The notes under the pieces are model-generated. The model was not told where the DNA came from and ran no database searches. It was given only the letters and a program-made list of their open reading frames with translations. A DNA stretch of 64,000 bases from Prostheceraeus crozeri (Eukaryota > Platyhelminthes > Polycladida > Euryleptidae). Location of the stretch: the NCBI GenBank assembly GCA_907163375.1, contig CAJQUW010008996.1:5001-69000 (forward strand). The letters run 5' to 3'. Shown in pieces: positions 1 through 11,184 of this stretch; position 1 is the stretch's first letter, and every line of letters starts with the position of its first letter. The position numbers were made by a program, and so were the translations under genes.

Positions 1-2802
1 GAAGTGGTCCTCAGTGGGCTCCAGAACCAAACATGTTTAGTATAATCTCGACGATATCATAATATATTCAACAACATTCGAACAGCACTTGCGAGACATT
101 GCCGAAGTTTTAACAAGAATAAAAGAGTATGGACTGAAGCTTAAACCTACGAAATGCGAATTTATGCACGAATCGGTCAGATTTTTGGGCCATAAAATTT
201 CAGCAGAAGGAATTCGCCCGGACCCAGCTAATACGGACAAAGTGAAAAATTACCTCACGCCTACATCTGTTCAGCAAATACGACAATTCGTCGGACTAGC
301 ATTGTACTACCGGCGATTCTTTCCAAATTTCGCGAAGTTGGCAGACCCGCTAACTCAACTGCAAATGAAAGATGCCACCTTCACTTGGGGCACTGAGCAG
401 GAGCAAGCATTCCAGATACTAAAACTAAGACTGATTACTCCTCCTATTCTGGCTTTTCCAGACTTTGACAGACCATTTACCCTCCAAACGGACGCTAGCA
501 ATGTTGCAATAGGCGCTGTGTTGTCACAGGGTACTAAAGTCGAGGAGCACCCCATAGCATATGCGAGTAGATCTCTTAACAAATGTGAACGTAACTATGA
601 CACTATCGAACAAGAAGCGCTAGCTGTTGTTTGGGTATGCGAGCATTGCCGATGTTACTTATGGTGGAAACCATTCGACGTAGTCACTGACCACGGACCC
701 CTAAAATGACTGTTTACACATCGCAACCCTTCCTCAAGATTGATTAGATTGGCATTGCGCCTCCTACAATTCGATATGTACCGACCAGGGAGGCATAATA
801 ATACCGACGCTCTGTCGCGGATCGAGACTGGAGAGGCGCAAAAACATGTCCATAACATCAGAGCAGTATCAGATTTAGGGAATGTTCGGACTGCTCAAGC
901 AGCCGGCCCGACCCTCTCTTGGCCGCTCTGATGCAGAAGCTCAGGGGCCTCAGACCTAATGTAACCGAATTCTCCGCCACCGAGAAATTGATTGTTCGAA
1001 ATCATTTTTGACAAATTTAGGATTCGTCAACAAGCTGTCAGATGCTAATAAATTCATGTTGGTTCTACCGGCGCCCTACCGCCAGGACATTTATAATGAG
1101 TTCCACGAAGGAATATTTGGCGGTCATCTGGCAGCCGAGAAGACGTTATCTAGATTTCAGAAGTTTTATTTCTGGCCAGGTATGAAACGGACGTTCAGAA
1201 ATGGATTGCTGAGTTCCCGTCGTGTAACGCGAGGAATAACTCTCAGACGAAGATAAAAGTCGCACTGCATCTTATTGCAGTACCCCCGCCGTTCACTCGC
1301 TTTGGAGTGGACGTTACGGGAGCTTATCCAAAAACGGACCGAGGAAATCGCTACATAATTGTTTTTGTGGAATACGCAACAAAATAGGCAGAGGCTTTCG
1401 CCTCACCCAACCAGACAGCCGAAACAATCTCTAGGCTGTTCGTTGACGAGATAGTATGCAGATTCGGCTGTCTGCGCGAATTATTATCGGACAGAGGAGC
1501 GAACTTCACGAGTTCTCTGCTAAAGAACATATGCCGACTGAGGAATACTCAGAAAATTTTCACCCTATCCTACAACCCAAATGTGATGGACTGGTGGAGC
1601 GGATAAACGGCGTTTTTATACGAATGCTCTCTCACTACTGTGCAGCAAATCAGAAAGACTGGGACCTCTACATCGCGCCCGTTTTATTCGCCTACCTGGC
1701 AAGTGTTCATGGATCTACAAAGGAGATCCCGTATTACCTTGTGTTTGGACGTGACCCTTTATTACCTTGTGACATTGTCTTACAAGACCCACCGACGGAC
1801 AACGAACTCAGGTCGTATCGACACGAGCTGGGAGAACGACTACGCACAGCGTGGGCCATTGCTAGAGACAATAACATACAAGTTCAGGCCCATCAGGAGA
1901 TGTACGATCGGACCGCAACGGATACCCTCCAGCATATTGCTATCGGCGATCGGGTCTATGTACATACCCCTCAACCGAAAAAGGCCTATCTCCAAAACTA
2001 CAGAAGCTTTGGAAGGGTCCATTCCGAATTCTGGATATGACGGACACAACCCTTATGGTCATTCCGGTAAACCAACCATCTCTAAAACGACAATGGGTGA
2101 ATATTAACCGGTGCAAAATGGCTCTTACCGCACACACGCCGGCTTTCCCACCTTCAGCGGACTCTACAGCGCTGAATAAAGAACCGGTACAAGTCGAGGA
2201 TAGTCAGGAACCAGAGATCTCGAACGAACCTACAACAGTTTTGACGGAACCAGCGACCTCCGAAGAAGAACGCAGACCCCCAATTCAGGAAGAATCTACA
2301 ACGTCCTCAAGGGAATCACCCCCCCGCCCACGACATCAACCGAAGCGGTCGCGGAGGAATCTCTCGGCGATAGCGCCCAAGAACCAGCATCGCTTGGACG
2401 AACGGAACCAACAGATATGCCGAATCCAGTGGACCCCAATGAGAGCGTCAGTTTACCCGCGGCGGGACGAGCAACAGAACCGGCTCGGAAGACTGAGAAC
2501 GCTCTGACGCGGATCCACCCACGGGCAAAAAAACAACCTCCGATAAACGTGGACCACCAAAGGATTTGTTACCTGCGAGTGAAACTGGACAGACCTCCTC
2601 AGTCCCCACACGACGCCGTGGGCGGCCACGCGAACAACAGGCGGATCAAGCAGCACCACAAGCTATCAACTCGCCCCATCCTGTAGCGGAGGCCACGTCA
2701 CCCACAAGGAGAATGACAAGGAACCAACTCCGTGCTTTTCTTCATGAACAAAAACAACGCATGGCGCGGGGCGCCACGGGTGAGCAAGGCGTGAAGCCGT
2801 AA
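1..2802 (+). mobile_element. Ty3/gypsy-type LTR retrotransposon remnant (pol part)
   Basis: The stretch encodes, in order, the end of a reverse transcriptase with the thumb region (about 89-350), an RNase H domain (about 460-830, with the TDASNVAIGAVLSQ motif), the integrase zinc-binding and core region (about 1010-1900), and a long proline- and charge-rich tail (about 2000-2800). RT phrases such as SVRFLGHKISAEGIRPDP and LALYYRRFFPNFA are typical of Ty3/gypsy elements. The 5' part (gag, protease, RT palm) lies outside the window and I could not place a 3' LTR with confidence. The element is an old fossil and clearly broken in several places. Host genes are not visible inside it. Confidence is high for the family and low for the exact right edge. 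Confidence 0.85.
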
Positions 2803-3235
2803 ACAGTGATAGTCACTAATTTTATATTATGACAGTGAATACCACAGTTTTTATCTTCAACTTAATTTTCCTATTTACTGCACTACTATCTCCATTCGAA
2901 TTTTGTGTCACTTTATAGACTGTTACTTTTATCGTCATAGTGCGTAACTGCATATTATGACAGCGGATAACGCAGCTTTCATCCTCAACTGAATTTTTCT
3001 GTTTAATGCACTTTATTCGCACTGTAAATCTGCTTCACCTCTTAAAAAGAAATGTCACTTTTAGTTCACTTCACACTTTTGTGGAACAGCAGGGATGAAA
3101 ACTTCACGAACATTTATTTTTCGGTGTACCATCCTGTAAGTCAGGTACGGTTCTCTCACACGCTTAACCCCCTACATAGTATTTAAACATCGACATTATC
3201 ACAGTAGCGTAAGCTACGGCAGACACCCGCATGCG
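2803..3235. other. Non-coding stretch with a degenerate 128-bp tandem pair
   Basis: No gene is visible. Two diverged copies of the same sequence lie about 128 bp apart, at about 2818-2896 and 2944-3020. Both carry the word tattatgacag followed by similar TTTTCATC/TTCAAC-type text. The stretch directly follows the gypsy tail, so it may be part of that element's 3' untranslated region or LTR, but I see no second copy to confirm an LTR. Confidence 0.4.
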
Positions 3236-3244
3236 ATATCCGCA

Positions 3245-3525
<281 letters not shown>

Positions 3526-3614
3526 ACGACTGTACCGAGTGACCTTACACACCACCTGTCTTAGTATTCCTTCCCGTACAGAAATTGTTTTATGGCAATA
3601 TCCTTCACATTTTA

Positions 3615-4077
3615 ATGGCATCAAACAAATCATTATTGCTGGCCACGGAGGGCACCTTCGAAGCGGATGCAGCCCAGCCGGCCCGACGCAGCGACACGGG
3701 CGTGGTAGAAGTCGCCGTGACCGTCGTCAACAACCAATATCAGCTGTTGGCGACGTTCCATAGTTTTGTGAAGCCGGAAGGAAGCACCCGCGCCCTGGGA
3801 CCCAACCCCACGGCTTGAGGGCAGGATTCCTGAGTGTCCAACCGACGCTATGGGGCATGGAGCGCTCCCTCAGCTCTTTCCTCCAGGCCAATGGACCTCT
3901 GACCTTCATATGCGCGGCGCGACCGCGCGATCGAGGCATCTGTTCTCGGCTGGCAGCCACTCGCCACCTGACCATGTGGATGATGCCAAGTCAGTACCAA
4001 CACTGTTGTCAGGGGCCGTGCATCAGTGCACACCGTCGGCCGTGCAGACTGTGAGGGCCATGGTATTAGCCCTCCAG
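3615..4077 (+). pseudogene. Decayed DnaQ-like (DEDDh) exonuclease-like coding stretch
   Basis: Two neighbouring frames look protein-coding. The first (from about 3615) holds GVVEVAVTVVNNQYQLLATF followed by HSFVKPEG, which resembles the first strands of DnaQ-type exonucleases, where a hydrophobic strand is followed by a FHxxVKPE-like phrase. Further on, SSFLQANGPLTFI and a PPDHVDDAKSV phrase (about 3880-3990, in different frames) resemble the later part of the same fold. The usual catalytic Asp-x-Glu at the start is not clearly present (ATEGTFE is seen). The stretch ends at a good splice donor, CAG|GTGAGT, at 4077. It is broken by frame changes. The family call is an inference; it could be a host pseudogene or part of a mobile element interrupted by the LINE that follows. 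Confidence 0.35.
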
Positions 4078-4405
4078 GTGAGTGACCCGGTTCGCCCTAT
4101 TCCTCACTCCCTCACTACCCCCACCATCAACTTGTCTGGATTTCCGCAGTGTCCGTCTTGTGCTATTTCTGGATATCATATTTCTTGAAGGCATACACGT
4201 CTTATTGATTCCTGACATTCCAGTGCCGTGTGGTGACTGAATGATTGTAGAACTGGTATTGTCAGTTACTGAAATCAGCTGTTCAGTAAATGCCAGTCTA
4301 CAAAACCTCTCGTCAAAAATTTCGTGATTATCGATTTTTGATTCACGTGATCTGCGTCATCTGTCATTCGTAGAGGTTTGGTCTCGTGTCGCTATTGTGA
4401 GACTC

Positions 4406-5119
4406 ATGATGTCACGATCCACACGATCTAATTCACAGTCAGATTTAACACTGGACAAAGTCAAAAGTCTCTTGAATGACATAAAGACAGAACTAATTGC
4501 AAACATGGATAAAAAGTTTCTCGAAATCAGGCAGGAGATGACCACCATAATAGAAAGAGTAGATTACATCGATAAAAATTTGTTCTCCATTACGTCTGTG
4601 CAAGATGTTCAGAAAAGAGAAATTGAAAACATTAAATCAGATATGACTGAGCTCCAGGACAAACTTCTCTATGATATCGCGGACGAGCTTCATCAGCGAG
4701 ATGTTAGAAAATCTAATTTGATAATTTTTGGTTTACCAGAGCTATCAGATGGAACTTTGATTGAAAGGCAAATTCACGATAAGGAACAGTGTGTAAAGCT
4801 GCTAAATGAAATGAATGTTCCAGATCTAAATTTTGCTAATATTCGAAGATTGGGTAAAATAAGATCATATGGCAAACGTCTTATGCGCATCTCGTGTGTT
4901 AATCACAATGATAAATACAAAGTACTGCGTAATGCGAGAAAGTTAAATGACTCGATTGATTTCAAAAATGTGTTCGTGAAAAATGACTTAACTCCTTACC
5001 AACAGACTATGGACAAAAGACTGCGCAACGAGTGTAAGCGAAGGAGAAACGACGGTGAGGATGTCATTTTATATCGTGGAAGAATTTGTGAAAGAGACAG
5101 CATCCAAAATTTTCAATGA
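4406..5119 (+). CDS. LINE ORF1 protein (coiled coil plus RNA-binding-type domain)
   Basis: This 237-residue protein begins at the double ATG at 4406. Residues 15-90 are rich in heptad-like Leu, Ile and Val positions (DLTLDKVKSLLNDIKTELIA, then FLEIRQEMTTIIERVDYIDK) and look like a trimer- or dimer-forming coiled coil. Residues 110-215 carry DVRKSNLIIFGLPE and a basic C-terminal half, which resembles the RRM-like and C-terminal domains of L1-type ORF1 proteins found in several LINE clades. In such elements ORF1 coats the element RNA. No CCHC zinc knuckles are visible. Its stop codon overlaps the ORF2 start as ATGA (5116-5119), suggesting termination-reinitiation for ORF2. Confidence 0.8.
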   Translation: MMSRSTRSNSQSDLTLDKVKSLLNDIKTELIANMDKKFLEIRQEMTTIIERVDYIDKNLFSITSVQDVQKREIENIKSDMTELQDKLLYDIADELHQRDVRKSNLIIFGLPELSDGTLIERQIHDKEQCVKLLNEMNVPDLNFANIRRLGKIRSYGKRLMRISCVNHNDKYKVLRNARKLNDSIDFKNVFVKNDLTPYQQTMDKRLRNECKRRRNDGEDVILYRGRICERDSIQNFQ

Positions 5120-7728
5120 ATATTTTACCGAAGGTTAGACTTCCATCTATCTTTCTTTACAATGTCCGTTCATTGGTGCCTAAATTCGACGAAGTTTGCC
5201 TTATGTGCTCAGTCTTACGCCCAACTATAGCAGCGTTTTCTGAATCTTGGTTGCATGATGAAATACCTGATAAACTTATTCAAATCCCTGGTTATAATGC
5301 TCCCGTTCGTTCTGATCGTCATGATGGTCGTCGTGGAGGTGGTATTTGTCTATATGTTGATCAGAACTTCAGGGTCATTGAATTATCTCATATTCAGCCT
5401 TTTCCAATTTTTATTGACTGTCTATGGTCTTCCATCCCTGCGTTTCAAATTATCCTGGTTGCCGTCTATATTCCCCCTAACCTTTCTGCTGGTCAACATA
5501 AAGTGCTGATTGAATATTTTCGTGAGAATTTGGATCATGCGTTATCTTGTTTCCACGATTCTAAATTAATCATTCTGGGCGACTTTAATGATTTTCGATG
5601 TGAACTTTTTCTCACTTTGTTTGGACTCACCCAGATTGTTGATAAACCTACTCGTGATAGTGCAACTTTGGACAAAATTTTCGTTGATCATAGGCTCACC
5701 AATGATTATGATGTCAGCATTCATCCAAAAATTGGATCGTCCGACCATTTGAGTGTCTTCGCTGTTCCTTTGAAATCAGTTATTACACCAATTCAGTTTA
5801 AGACTTTTTATGACTTCAGAGACAGTAATATAGCTGCCTATATGGCTGCGCTTGAGTTTGCAGATTGGGCTTCGTTTTACTCAACTCCGCAACTTGAAGA
5901 AAAAGTGAAATTACTGTATCAAATTCTCGATAATGCTATCTCCCAAATTCCTGTTTATTTTGTAAAAATTAGTCCATATGACAAACCGTGGATTACAGCT
6001 ACGTTAAAACACCTCATAAATTTGCGCTATGAAGCTTATCGCATCAGCGATTTTGCCAAGTATGATCACTATCGAGAAGTAATTAAGGTTGAAATTTCTA
6101 AAGCGAAAGAGATATGGGCCAAGAAACTTGTACACAGCAAGAAAGGAGTTTGGAAAGTTTTGAAAAACTCATGTTCAGACTCTCGTATTCAGTCCGTTTT
6201 GAACCAGTATAAATCAATGTCTGAGGCTGTGGAATCTATTAATGAAACTTTTACATCGCATTTCAATCTCTCAAATGGCTCTATTAGCAACAGTGACTAT
6301 TTAATTGACAGCACAAATAATGAAAGGGAAACATGTGATGGATTATTTGATGCCATGACTGCATTTAACTTTCTTCAGCGGTTGAAAGTGAACAAAAGTG
6401 CGGGGTTCGACAACCTATTGCCTCGTTTGATTAAAGTGGCCAGCCATATACTTGCTTATCCGCTGTCTGAAATTTATTCCTTGTCGCTGTCAACTGGGCT
6501 TGTTCCTGATAAATGGAAAATTGCAAAAGTTTCACCCGTTCCTAAAACATTGCGTCCATCTGTCCATGATCTGCGACCCATATCCGTTCTTCCTGTTTTT
6601 ATGAAGATCCAAGAGCAAATGTTAATCCGGTTTTTCAAAGATAAATTCATTTCAATGTATGGTGAATTTCAGTTTGGCTTCAGACCAAAATCATCTACTT
6701 GCATGGCGAACATTGCCATCCATGACTTTGTCACTAAGCATTTGGACGGTGAAAATTCCAATGGTGTATTTATGATCTCCTTTGACCTTACTCGTGCCTT
6801 TGACAAGCTACCTCATCACGTCATTGTCAAGACTATTGTGAATTCAAACTTGCCTCCATTGATTATCAAATGGATCACCAACTATTTAACCGATCGATAC
6901 CAATTCACAGAAGTAAGAGGTACTAAAAGCTCTCTTACTAAAGTTTCCTCTGGAGTGCCCCAAGGCTCAGTTATTGGGCCTTACTTATTTGCTACGTGCA
7001 TGGGGTCATTGACGCCTGTGTGTGATCAATCCTTCATGTTGAAATTCGCGGATGATGTCTTTATTCTCAGGTCCTTTACCAAACATAGTGACGTCAAAAT
7101 TGAAGTTGAAGCTGAAATAAGAAACATGCTTGAATGGTGTTCTAAAGTGGGACTGACACTCAATCTGGATAAAATGAAATATATGACTTCCCCTAAAGCA
7201 AATATTATTGTTGATTACATGCCATCATTTGCTTCCAGTGCAATGAAAGTGTTAGGTGTAATTTACACTCCTGATCTCAAATGGGATGCTTTTGTTGATA
7301 GTTTGTGCTCCAAGGCAAGTAAAAACATTCATGTCATTCGCTCTTTGTGTTCATTCCTACCAAAGCAGAATCTCACTGATATATACAATGCTTGCGTGAG
7401 AAATGTTATCGAGTACTGCGGTCCTTTGTTAGTGTCACTGAATAAGAAAAATGCAGCGAAATTCGATGCTATTCAAAGACGCTGTCATCGTATTGTTTGT
7501 GGCAAAAGCTGCAATTGTAACTTATTTCCATCTCTCACCGAACGCCGAATATCTCAAAGTTTAAAGCTATTTAATGCATTGAGGCTTGGTGACCACATCT
7601 TGCATTATATGTCTCCCGAATTTTCTTCAGTTACTGGTCGTTTAATTGTTCCTTTTTCTCGAACAGAACGCAGAATGTCATTTTTTATTATTGCGTGCAT
7701 TTTGATTTTGAATAACCTTCGTATGTAG
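5116..7728 (+). CDS. LINE ORF2: AP endonuclease and reverse transcriptase
   Basis: This 870-residue protein starts with an AP-like endonuclease (residues 1-225). Visible are the N-terminal YNVRSL, the ESWLHDE phrase with the catalytic Glu, ILGDFND and the C-terminal SSDHLSVF. Residues 410-700 are the reverse transcriptase: SAGFDNLLPRLIK, HDLRPISVLPVFMK, FGFRPKSSTCMA, FDLTRAFDKLPHH, the GVPQGSVIGPYLFA motif and the catalytic FADDV box. The C-terminal part (700-870) contains a Cys- and Arg-rich segment (RRCHRIVCGKSCNC) of the kind found after RT in CR1/Jockey elements. No RNase H is seen. The frame is open throughout. It nicks target DNA and copies the element RNA by target-primed reverse transcription. 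Confidence 0.92.
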   Translation: MNILPKVRLPSIFLYNVRSLVPKFDEVCLMCSVLRPTIAAFSESWLHDEIPDKLIQIPGYNAPVRSDRHDGRRGGGICLYVDQNFRVIELSHIQPFPIFIDCLWSSIPAFQIILVAVYIPPNLSAGQHKVLIEYFRENLDHALSCFHDSKLIILGDFNDFRCELFLTLFGLTQIVDKPTRDSATLDKIFVDHRLTNDYDVSIHPKIGSSDHLSVFAVPLKSVITPIQFKTFYDFRDSNIAAYMAALEFADWASFYSTPQLEEKVKLLYQILDNAISQIPVYFVKISPYDKPWITATLKHLINLRYEAYRISDFAKYDHYREVIKVEISKAKEIWAKKLVHSKKGVWKVLKNSCSDSRIQSVLNQYKSMSEAVESINETFTSHFNLSNGSISNSDYLIDSTNNERETCDGLFDAMTAFNFLQRLKVNKSAGFDNLLPRLIKVASHILAYPLSEIYSLSLSTGLVPDKWKIAKVSPVPKTLRPSVHDLRPISVLPVFMKIQEQMLIRFFKDKFISMYGEFQFGFRPKSSTCMANIAIHDFVTKHLDGENSNGVFMISFDLTRAFDKLPHHVIVKTIVNSNLPPLIIKWITNYLTDRYQFTEVRGTKSSLTKVSSGVPQGSVIGPYLFATCMGSLTPVCDQSFMLKFADDVFILRSFTKHSDVKIEVEAEIRNMLEWCSKVGLTLNLDKMKYMTSPKANIIVDYMPSFASSAMKVLGVIYTPDLKWDAFVDSLCSKASKNIHVIRSLCSFLPKQNLTDIYNACVRNVIEYCGPLLVSLNKKNAAKFDAIQRRCHRIVCGKSCNCNLFPSLTERRISQSLKLFNALRLGDHILHYMSPEFSSVTGRLIVPFSRTERRMSFFIIACILILNNLRM

Positions 7729-7967
7729 CCAGTAGTAGACATTCATAAATCAATTATGTATTTTGGATTCTCTGCTCAGATCCACTTAATTCGCAAGATC
7801 TGTTGATTTGTATCTGCACATGTAAATTTTTCCTTGTCAAAAATTGTGCTTTAACTTACTTCTCACTGTACGTACTTCACTGCATGTCTGTACCTTCTAA
7901 TGACTGTATGATTTCCATTCAATGAAATAAAACACATTACTACTACTACTACTACTACTACTACTAC
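7729..7967 (+). repeat. LINE 3' UTR with AATAAA and (TAC)n tail
   Basis: About 200 bases of AT-rich, non-coding DNA follow ORF2. An AATAAA lies at 7926-7931 and about ten TAC triplets follow at 7938-7967. A 3' microsatellite is the usual end of CR1-like LINEs and marks the right boundary of the insertion. Confidence 0.75.
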
Positions 7968-8960
7968 CTGTTATACCCGAGGCCGACTCAACCCCATAGC
8001 CGACTCATTCGTCATCTCAGTAAATGGCAATGAGTTGGATGGTTGGGACTCGGACCCACAAACCGAGAAACTCCTCCCCAATCTTCCCCCCGATTCCCAC
8101 CCTCAACCCAACAGAACACCCGTTACCAGCCTAGCCCGACCATACCCCGAGCCCATTAGTGATGCGATCCAACCGCAATTATCCCCTCGGTTGGGCGTCG
8201 ACACGCCTTACCCCATTATGGGCCACAACCGAGACGTCGTCCTTGCCCTTGCCCGATACCTCTCCACCTTCTCAGATACCCTCCCACTTCTCCAATTTTC
8301 TGTCCGTTTCGGCCCCTTTGTCCGTGAACCCTTCACCCCTTACACCCTTATTTTTGATACCCTCTACGCCCTAGCCCCTCACTTCCAGCATCGTTCTCAA
8401 CTATGGCGGGGAATCCTGGAGCGCTTCCAGCACGTTTTCAACGCCAAGTGCTAGGGTGCTCGAGTCCACGACCCGTTCGCCTTTCCCACCCCCACTGATT
8501 TTAGTAATTACGACCCAACCCTTCTCCCCATATGGGTCGTCCCCACAATTTTTTTAATTATCACACTCCTTTCACCGCCCGGAACCCTGTACTTCTCCCC
8601 CATGCCGATCGCGCTGTCCGTCGACTCCTTGCCTGGTCCCACCTATTCCGAGCGGTTATTCTGCAACTCCCTGATAATCTTCCCTTTACCCTTTTAAGCC
8701 CCGTCGTTGAGGCCCTCGACTCTGGGTTCCCGCATCTTCCCCGCCTTCTACTCCTCCAATACCCACCCGATAACCGCATACCCTGAACCCGCACCCTCCG
8801 CCTCGTTCGTCGGCCGTACAGCCTGGGGCCGTTATCTAACGGTTTCCCCACCCACGGAAGAGGAGATATGTAGAACTGTGGTAGACCACACCATGTCCCG
8901 ACTATACGATCTCCTCCATTGAGCTCCAACTGCGAGGACGCGGCTCTTTTTCGTCCCCGG
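7968..8960 (+). other. Unrecognised proline-rich coding-like DNA
   Basis: GC-rich DNA right of the LINE holds open frames at 8035-8454 (139 codons), 8532-8786 (84 codons) and 8707-8922 (71 codons) on the plus strand. The products are rich in Pro, Leu and Arg and I do not recognise them. The base composition resembles 3600-4080 left of the LINE, so the LINE may have landed in one older element or gene whose two halves now flank it. The frames change along the stretch, so it is probably decayed. A CCGGTAGGAGTGTAACC word at about 8958-8974 could be the start of an LTR, but no partner was found. Confidence 0.3.
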
Positions 8961-9373
8961 TAGGAGTGTAACCTGGAGGACTCGATCCCCAGCCTTAGGA
9001 CCCTTAGTGTACAGCAAGCCGGGTCACATTTAGGAACTCGAGCGGGAAGAGAAACAAACGAGATAGTTACGAAGAGGCCAAACGAACGATATAAAGGGCA
9101 AGTAAATAAGGAAAGACAGAGAAGGTCAAAACAGTAAAAGTGGCGCCGTTTGGAAAACATAAATTACCATTCCATGCGCCGGGGCATGATCAGATCCGTA
9201 GGAGACCAGAGCACGTAGAAGAGTGTTACGTAATACTGAAATTGAAAAGCGATCGTTCCCAGAACTATCAAAAGAGACCGCCGTAAGTGCCCCAATAAAT
9301 AAATAATAGTCAGGAAAGGAGTTCGAAGCGCATGGGGGCAGGTGGCACCGGATCAAAGCCAAAGAACAGTATA
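8961..9373. other. Purine-rich non-coding stretch left of the mariner
   Basis: No gene is visible. The stretch is continuous in composition with 11185-11350 on the far side of the mariner, so the mariner inserted into it at a TA. It may be the untranslated or LTR part of an older element (start candidate TGTAAC at about 8968), but this is not supported by a second copy. Confidence 0.25.
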
Positions 9374-9588
9374 CAGGTTAAACCAATAAGTTTTGTCCGG
9401 TAATTGCACGCAGCTATCTTCTAATGCATTTAATGTATTGCTTTGAAATTTTGTATGACTATAGAATACTTATTTTGCTAACTTATAATGGAAAATTAAT
9501 TTACTAAGCCTAAACCGTATGTGAAAACAATTACTTTTTAGAAAAAAAACGTTTTTTATCTCTTTTTTAAATACACGACAAACTCAAC
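9374..9588 (+). repeat. Mariner left TIR (about 215 bp)
   Basis: This arm reads from caggttaaaccaat to gacaaactcaa and is matched by the inverse of 10969-11182. Differences are a few single bases and the length of an A/T run. Confidence 0.9.
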
Positions 9589-9645
9589 GTAAAACAGTTT
9601 TTTCTGGAAAGTCGATATAATACACAAAAAATAGGAGTGTAAATG

Positions 9646-10721
9646 TCAATCATCCGTTTCCGAGAGGTGTTTGAAGTAACTACCATGATGGAGCACACAT
9701 CGGCGCCATCGATCAGGCAATTTCCTAATCCTATCAGCGAAGAAGCTGCGTGGCTTGTTCTGTATCCATTGGTCCAGAACCACTTGGATCTCCTCAGCTC
9801 CGTTGAAACTTTTCCCGCGAATGCAATATTTCAATGGTGAAAATAGGTAAAAGTCCGAGGGCGCAAGGTCTGGGGAGTAAGGCGGATGTGGTAGGACGGT
9901 AAAACCAATATCAGTGAGTTTTTGAACAGATTTAGCTGCAGTGTGGGGTCGAGCATTATCATGTAGGTAATGTATCTGGTGAAATCCTCCATCACAAAGT
10001 CGGCGTCGTTTCTGCTGAACTTCCGTTACCAAACGCGACAACTGCTCACAATAAATGTCGGCAGTGATTGTTGCACCTCCTGGAAGAATGTCCATCAGTA
10101 TTACTCCCTTACAGTCCCAGAAAACGGACATGAGATGTTTCCTGGGAGAGAGTGTACGACGAACTTCCACATCAGGGACATCACCTTCGCCTCTCCACGA
10201 ACGATGGTGGTTAAGTTGTTCCGTAATTGTCCCAATAAATCCAGATTTCGTCCATTGTAATGAGCTGACCGAGGCAGTCATTAGCTGCATGCTTAGACAG
10301 CAATTCGTTGCAAATCCTCTCGCGGTTGGCCATTTGTTCCTCGGACAACTTGTGTGGACCATCGGTTGCACAGGTAACGCATACCCATGCCAAGCAGATG
10401 CTTTCTAATTGTCTGCTGGGAAACTCCAATCTCAAGCCTCATTTACCGAGTGGTGGTGTGTTCGACCAAAAGGGTTCGAATTTGGTCGTCAATATCATAA
10501 GATGGCCTTCCACATCGGTCTTGGTCTTCAACATTAAAGTTCTCATCCTTAAATTTTGCAACCCATCGCCGACAAGTGCGCTCATTTATTGTGTTCTGCC
10601 CCAGTGTTGAGTTTATTTCATTTGCAATCTTTGCAGGTACCAATCCACGTTTCCAATTATAATAAATTAACTTGTGAATGTCTTCTCGTGTGAAATCCAT
10701 TTCCAAACTGAAGTGCGACAC
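9646..10721 (-). pseudogene. Mariner transposase, frameshifted
   Basis: The transposase reads leftward. The N-terminal part (10721-10443) contains the paired helix-turn-helix DNA-binding region, with RTCRRWVAKFKDENF and a GRP hook (CGRPSYD). The middle part carries LITMDEIWI, where the first catalytic Asp of the family sits. The C-terminal part carries HDNARPHTA, the second Asp, and PYSPDLAPSDFYLF, the third Asp, spaced as in the D,D34D mariner class. These parts lie in three different frames (10443-10721, 10211-10435 and 9646 to about 10250), so at least two frameshifts disable it. Full length would be about 345 residues, normal for the family. In the first catalytic motif TMDE replaces the common TGDE. 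Confidence 0.88.
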
Positions 10722-10968
10722 GAAGAGAATGACGAGTTAATTTATACTCACGACGTAGCACATCTAATCTGCCGCTCACTGCAAACAATCAATCACACAA
10801 ACCACAAACGCGTTACGAGGACTAACGCCGACCAGCGATTGGCCATGCATCGACTAACGCCATGCATAAGGACAATAGGTCACTAACAAATAAGATAATA
10901 GGTTATTGAGAAATCCATGGTCGGCGTTTGCCTTCACCAGCGGTGGCAGGCGCGCTGCGAGAGTATAA

Positions 10969-11182
10969 ATTGAGTTTGTTGTGTATTTAAAAAAGAGATA
11001 AAAAACGTTTTTTTCTAAAAAGTAATGGTTTTCACATACGGTTTAGGCTTAGTAAATTAATTTTCCATTATAAGTTAGCAAAATAAGTATTCTATAGTCA
11101 TACAAAATTTCAAAGCAATACATTAAATACATTAGAAGATAGCTGCGTGTAATTACCGGACAAAACGTATTGGTTTAACCTG
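10969..11182 (-). repeat. Mariner right TIR (about 214 bp)
   Basis: This is the inverse partner of 9374-9588, ending at ggtttaacctg next to a TA. The inner edge is at ttgagtttgt. Confidence 0.9.
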
Positions 11183-11184
11183 TA

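Larger units (their letters stand above)
4190..7967 (+). mobile_element. Non-LTR retrotransposon (LINE) with APE endonuclease, apparently intact
   Basis: The element has an ORF1 (4406-5119), an ORF2 with AP-like endonuclease and reverse transcriptase (5116-7728), a short 3' UTR and a (TAC)n tail at about 7938-7967. The simple-repeat tail rather than poly(A), the lack of an RNase H domain and the ORF1 type fit a CR1/Jockey-superfamily LINE, but I cannot fix the clade by eye. The 5' edge is uncertain: about 200 bases upstream of ORF1 look non-coding and could be its 5' UTR. I could not find a clear target-site duplication. Both ORFs are open, which suggests a recent insertion. Confidence 0.85.
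9374..11182 (-). mobile_element. Mariner (Tc1/mariner) DNA transposon with long TIRs
   Basis: A 1,809-bp element begins caggttaaacc and ends with its inverse, ggtttaacctg. TA dinucleotides flank it on both sides (9372-9373 and 11183-11184), as expected for the TA target duplication. Its TIRs are about 215 bp, far longer than the roughly 30 bp of ordinary mariners, and match with only a handful of differences. The transposase is coded on the minus strand and is frameshifted, so this copy cannot move itself. The similarity of the two ends suggests a fairly recent insertion. Confidence 0.92.

Noticed and set aside
8561-9160. 199-codon minus-strand frame
   Set aside because: It is the antisense of GC-rich coding-like DNA and rich in Arg, a common shadow of such composition.
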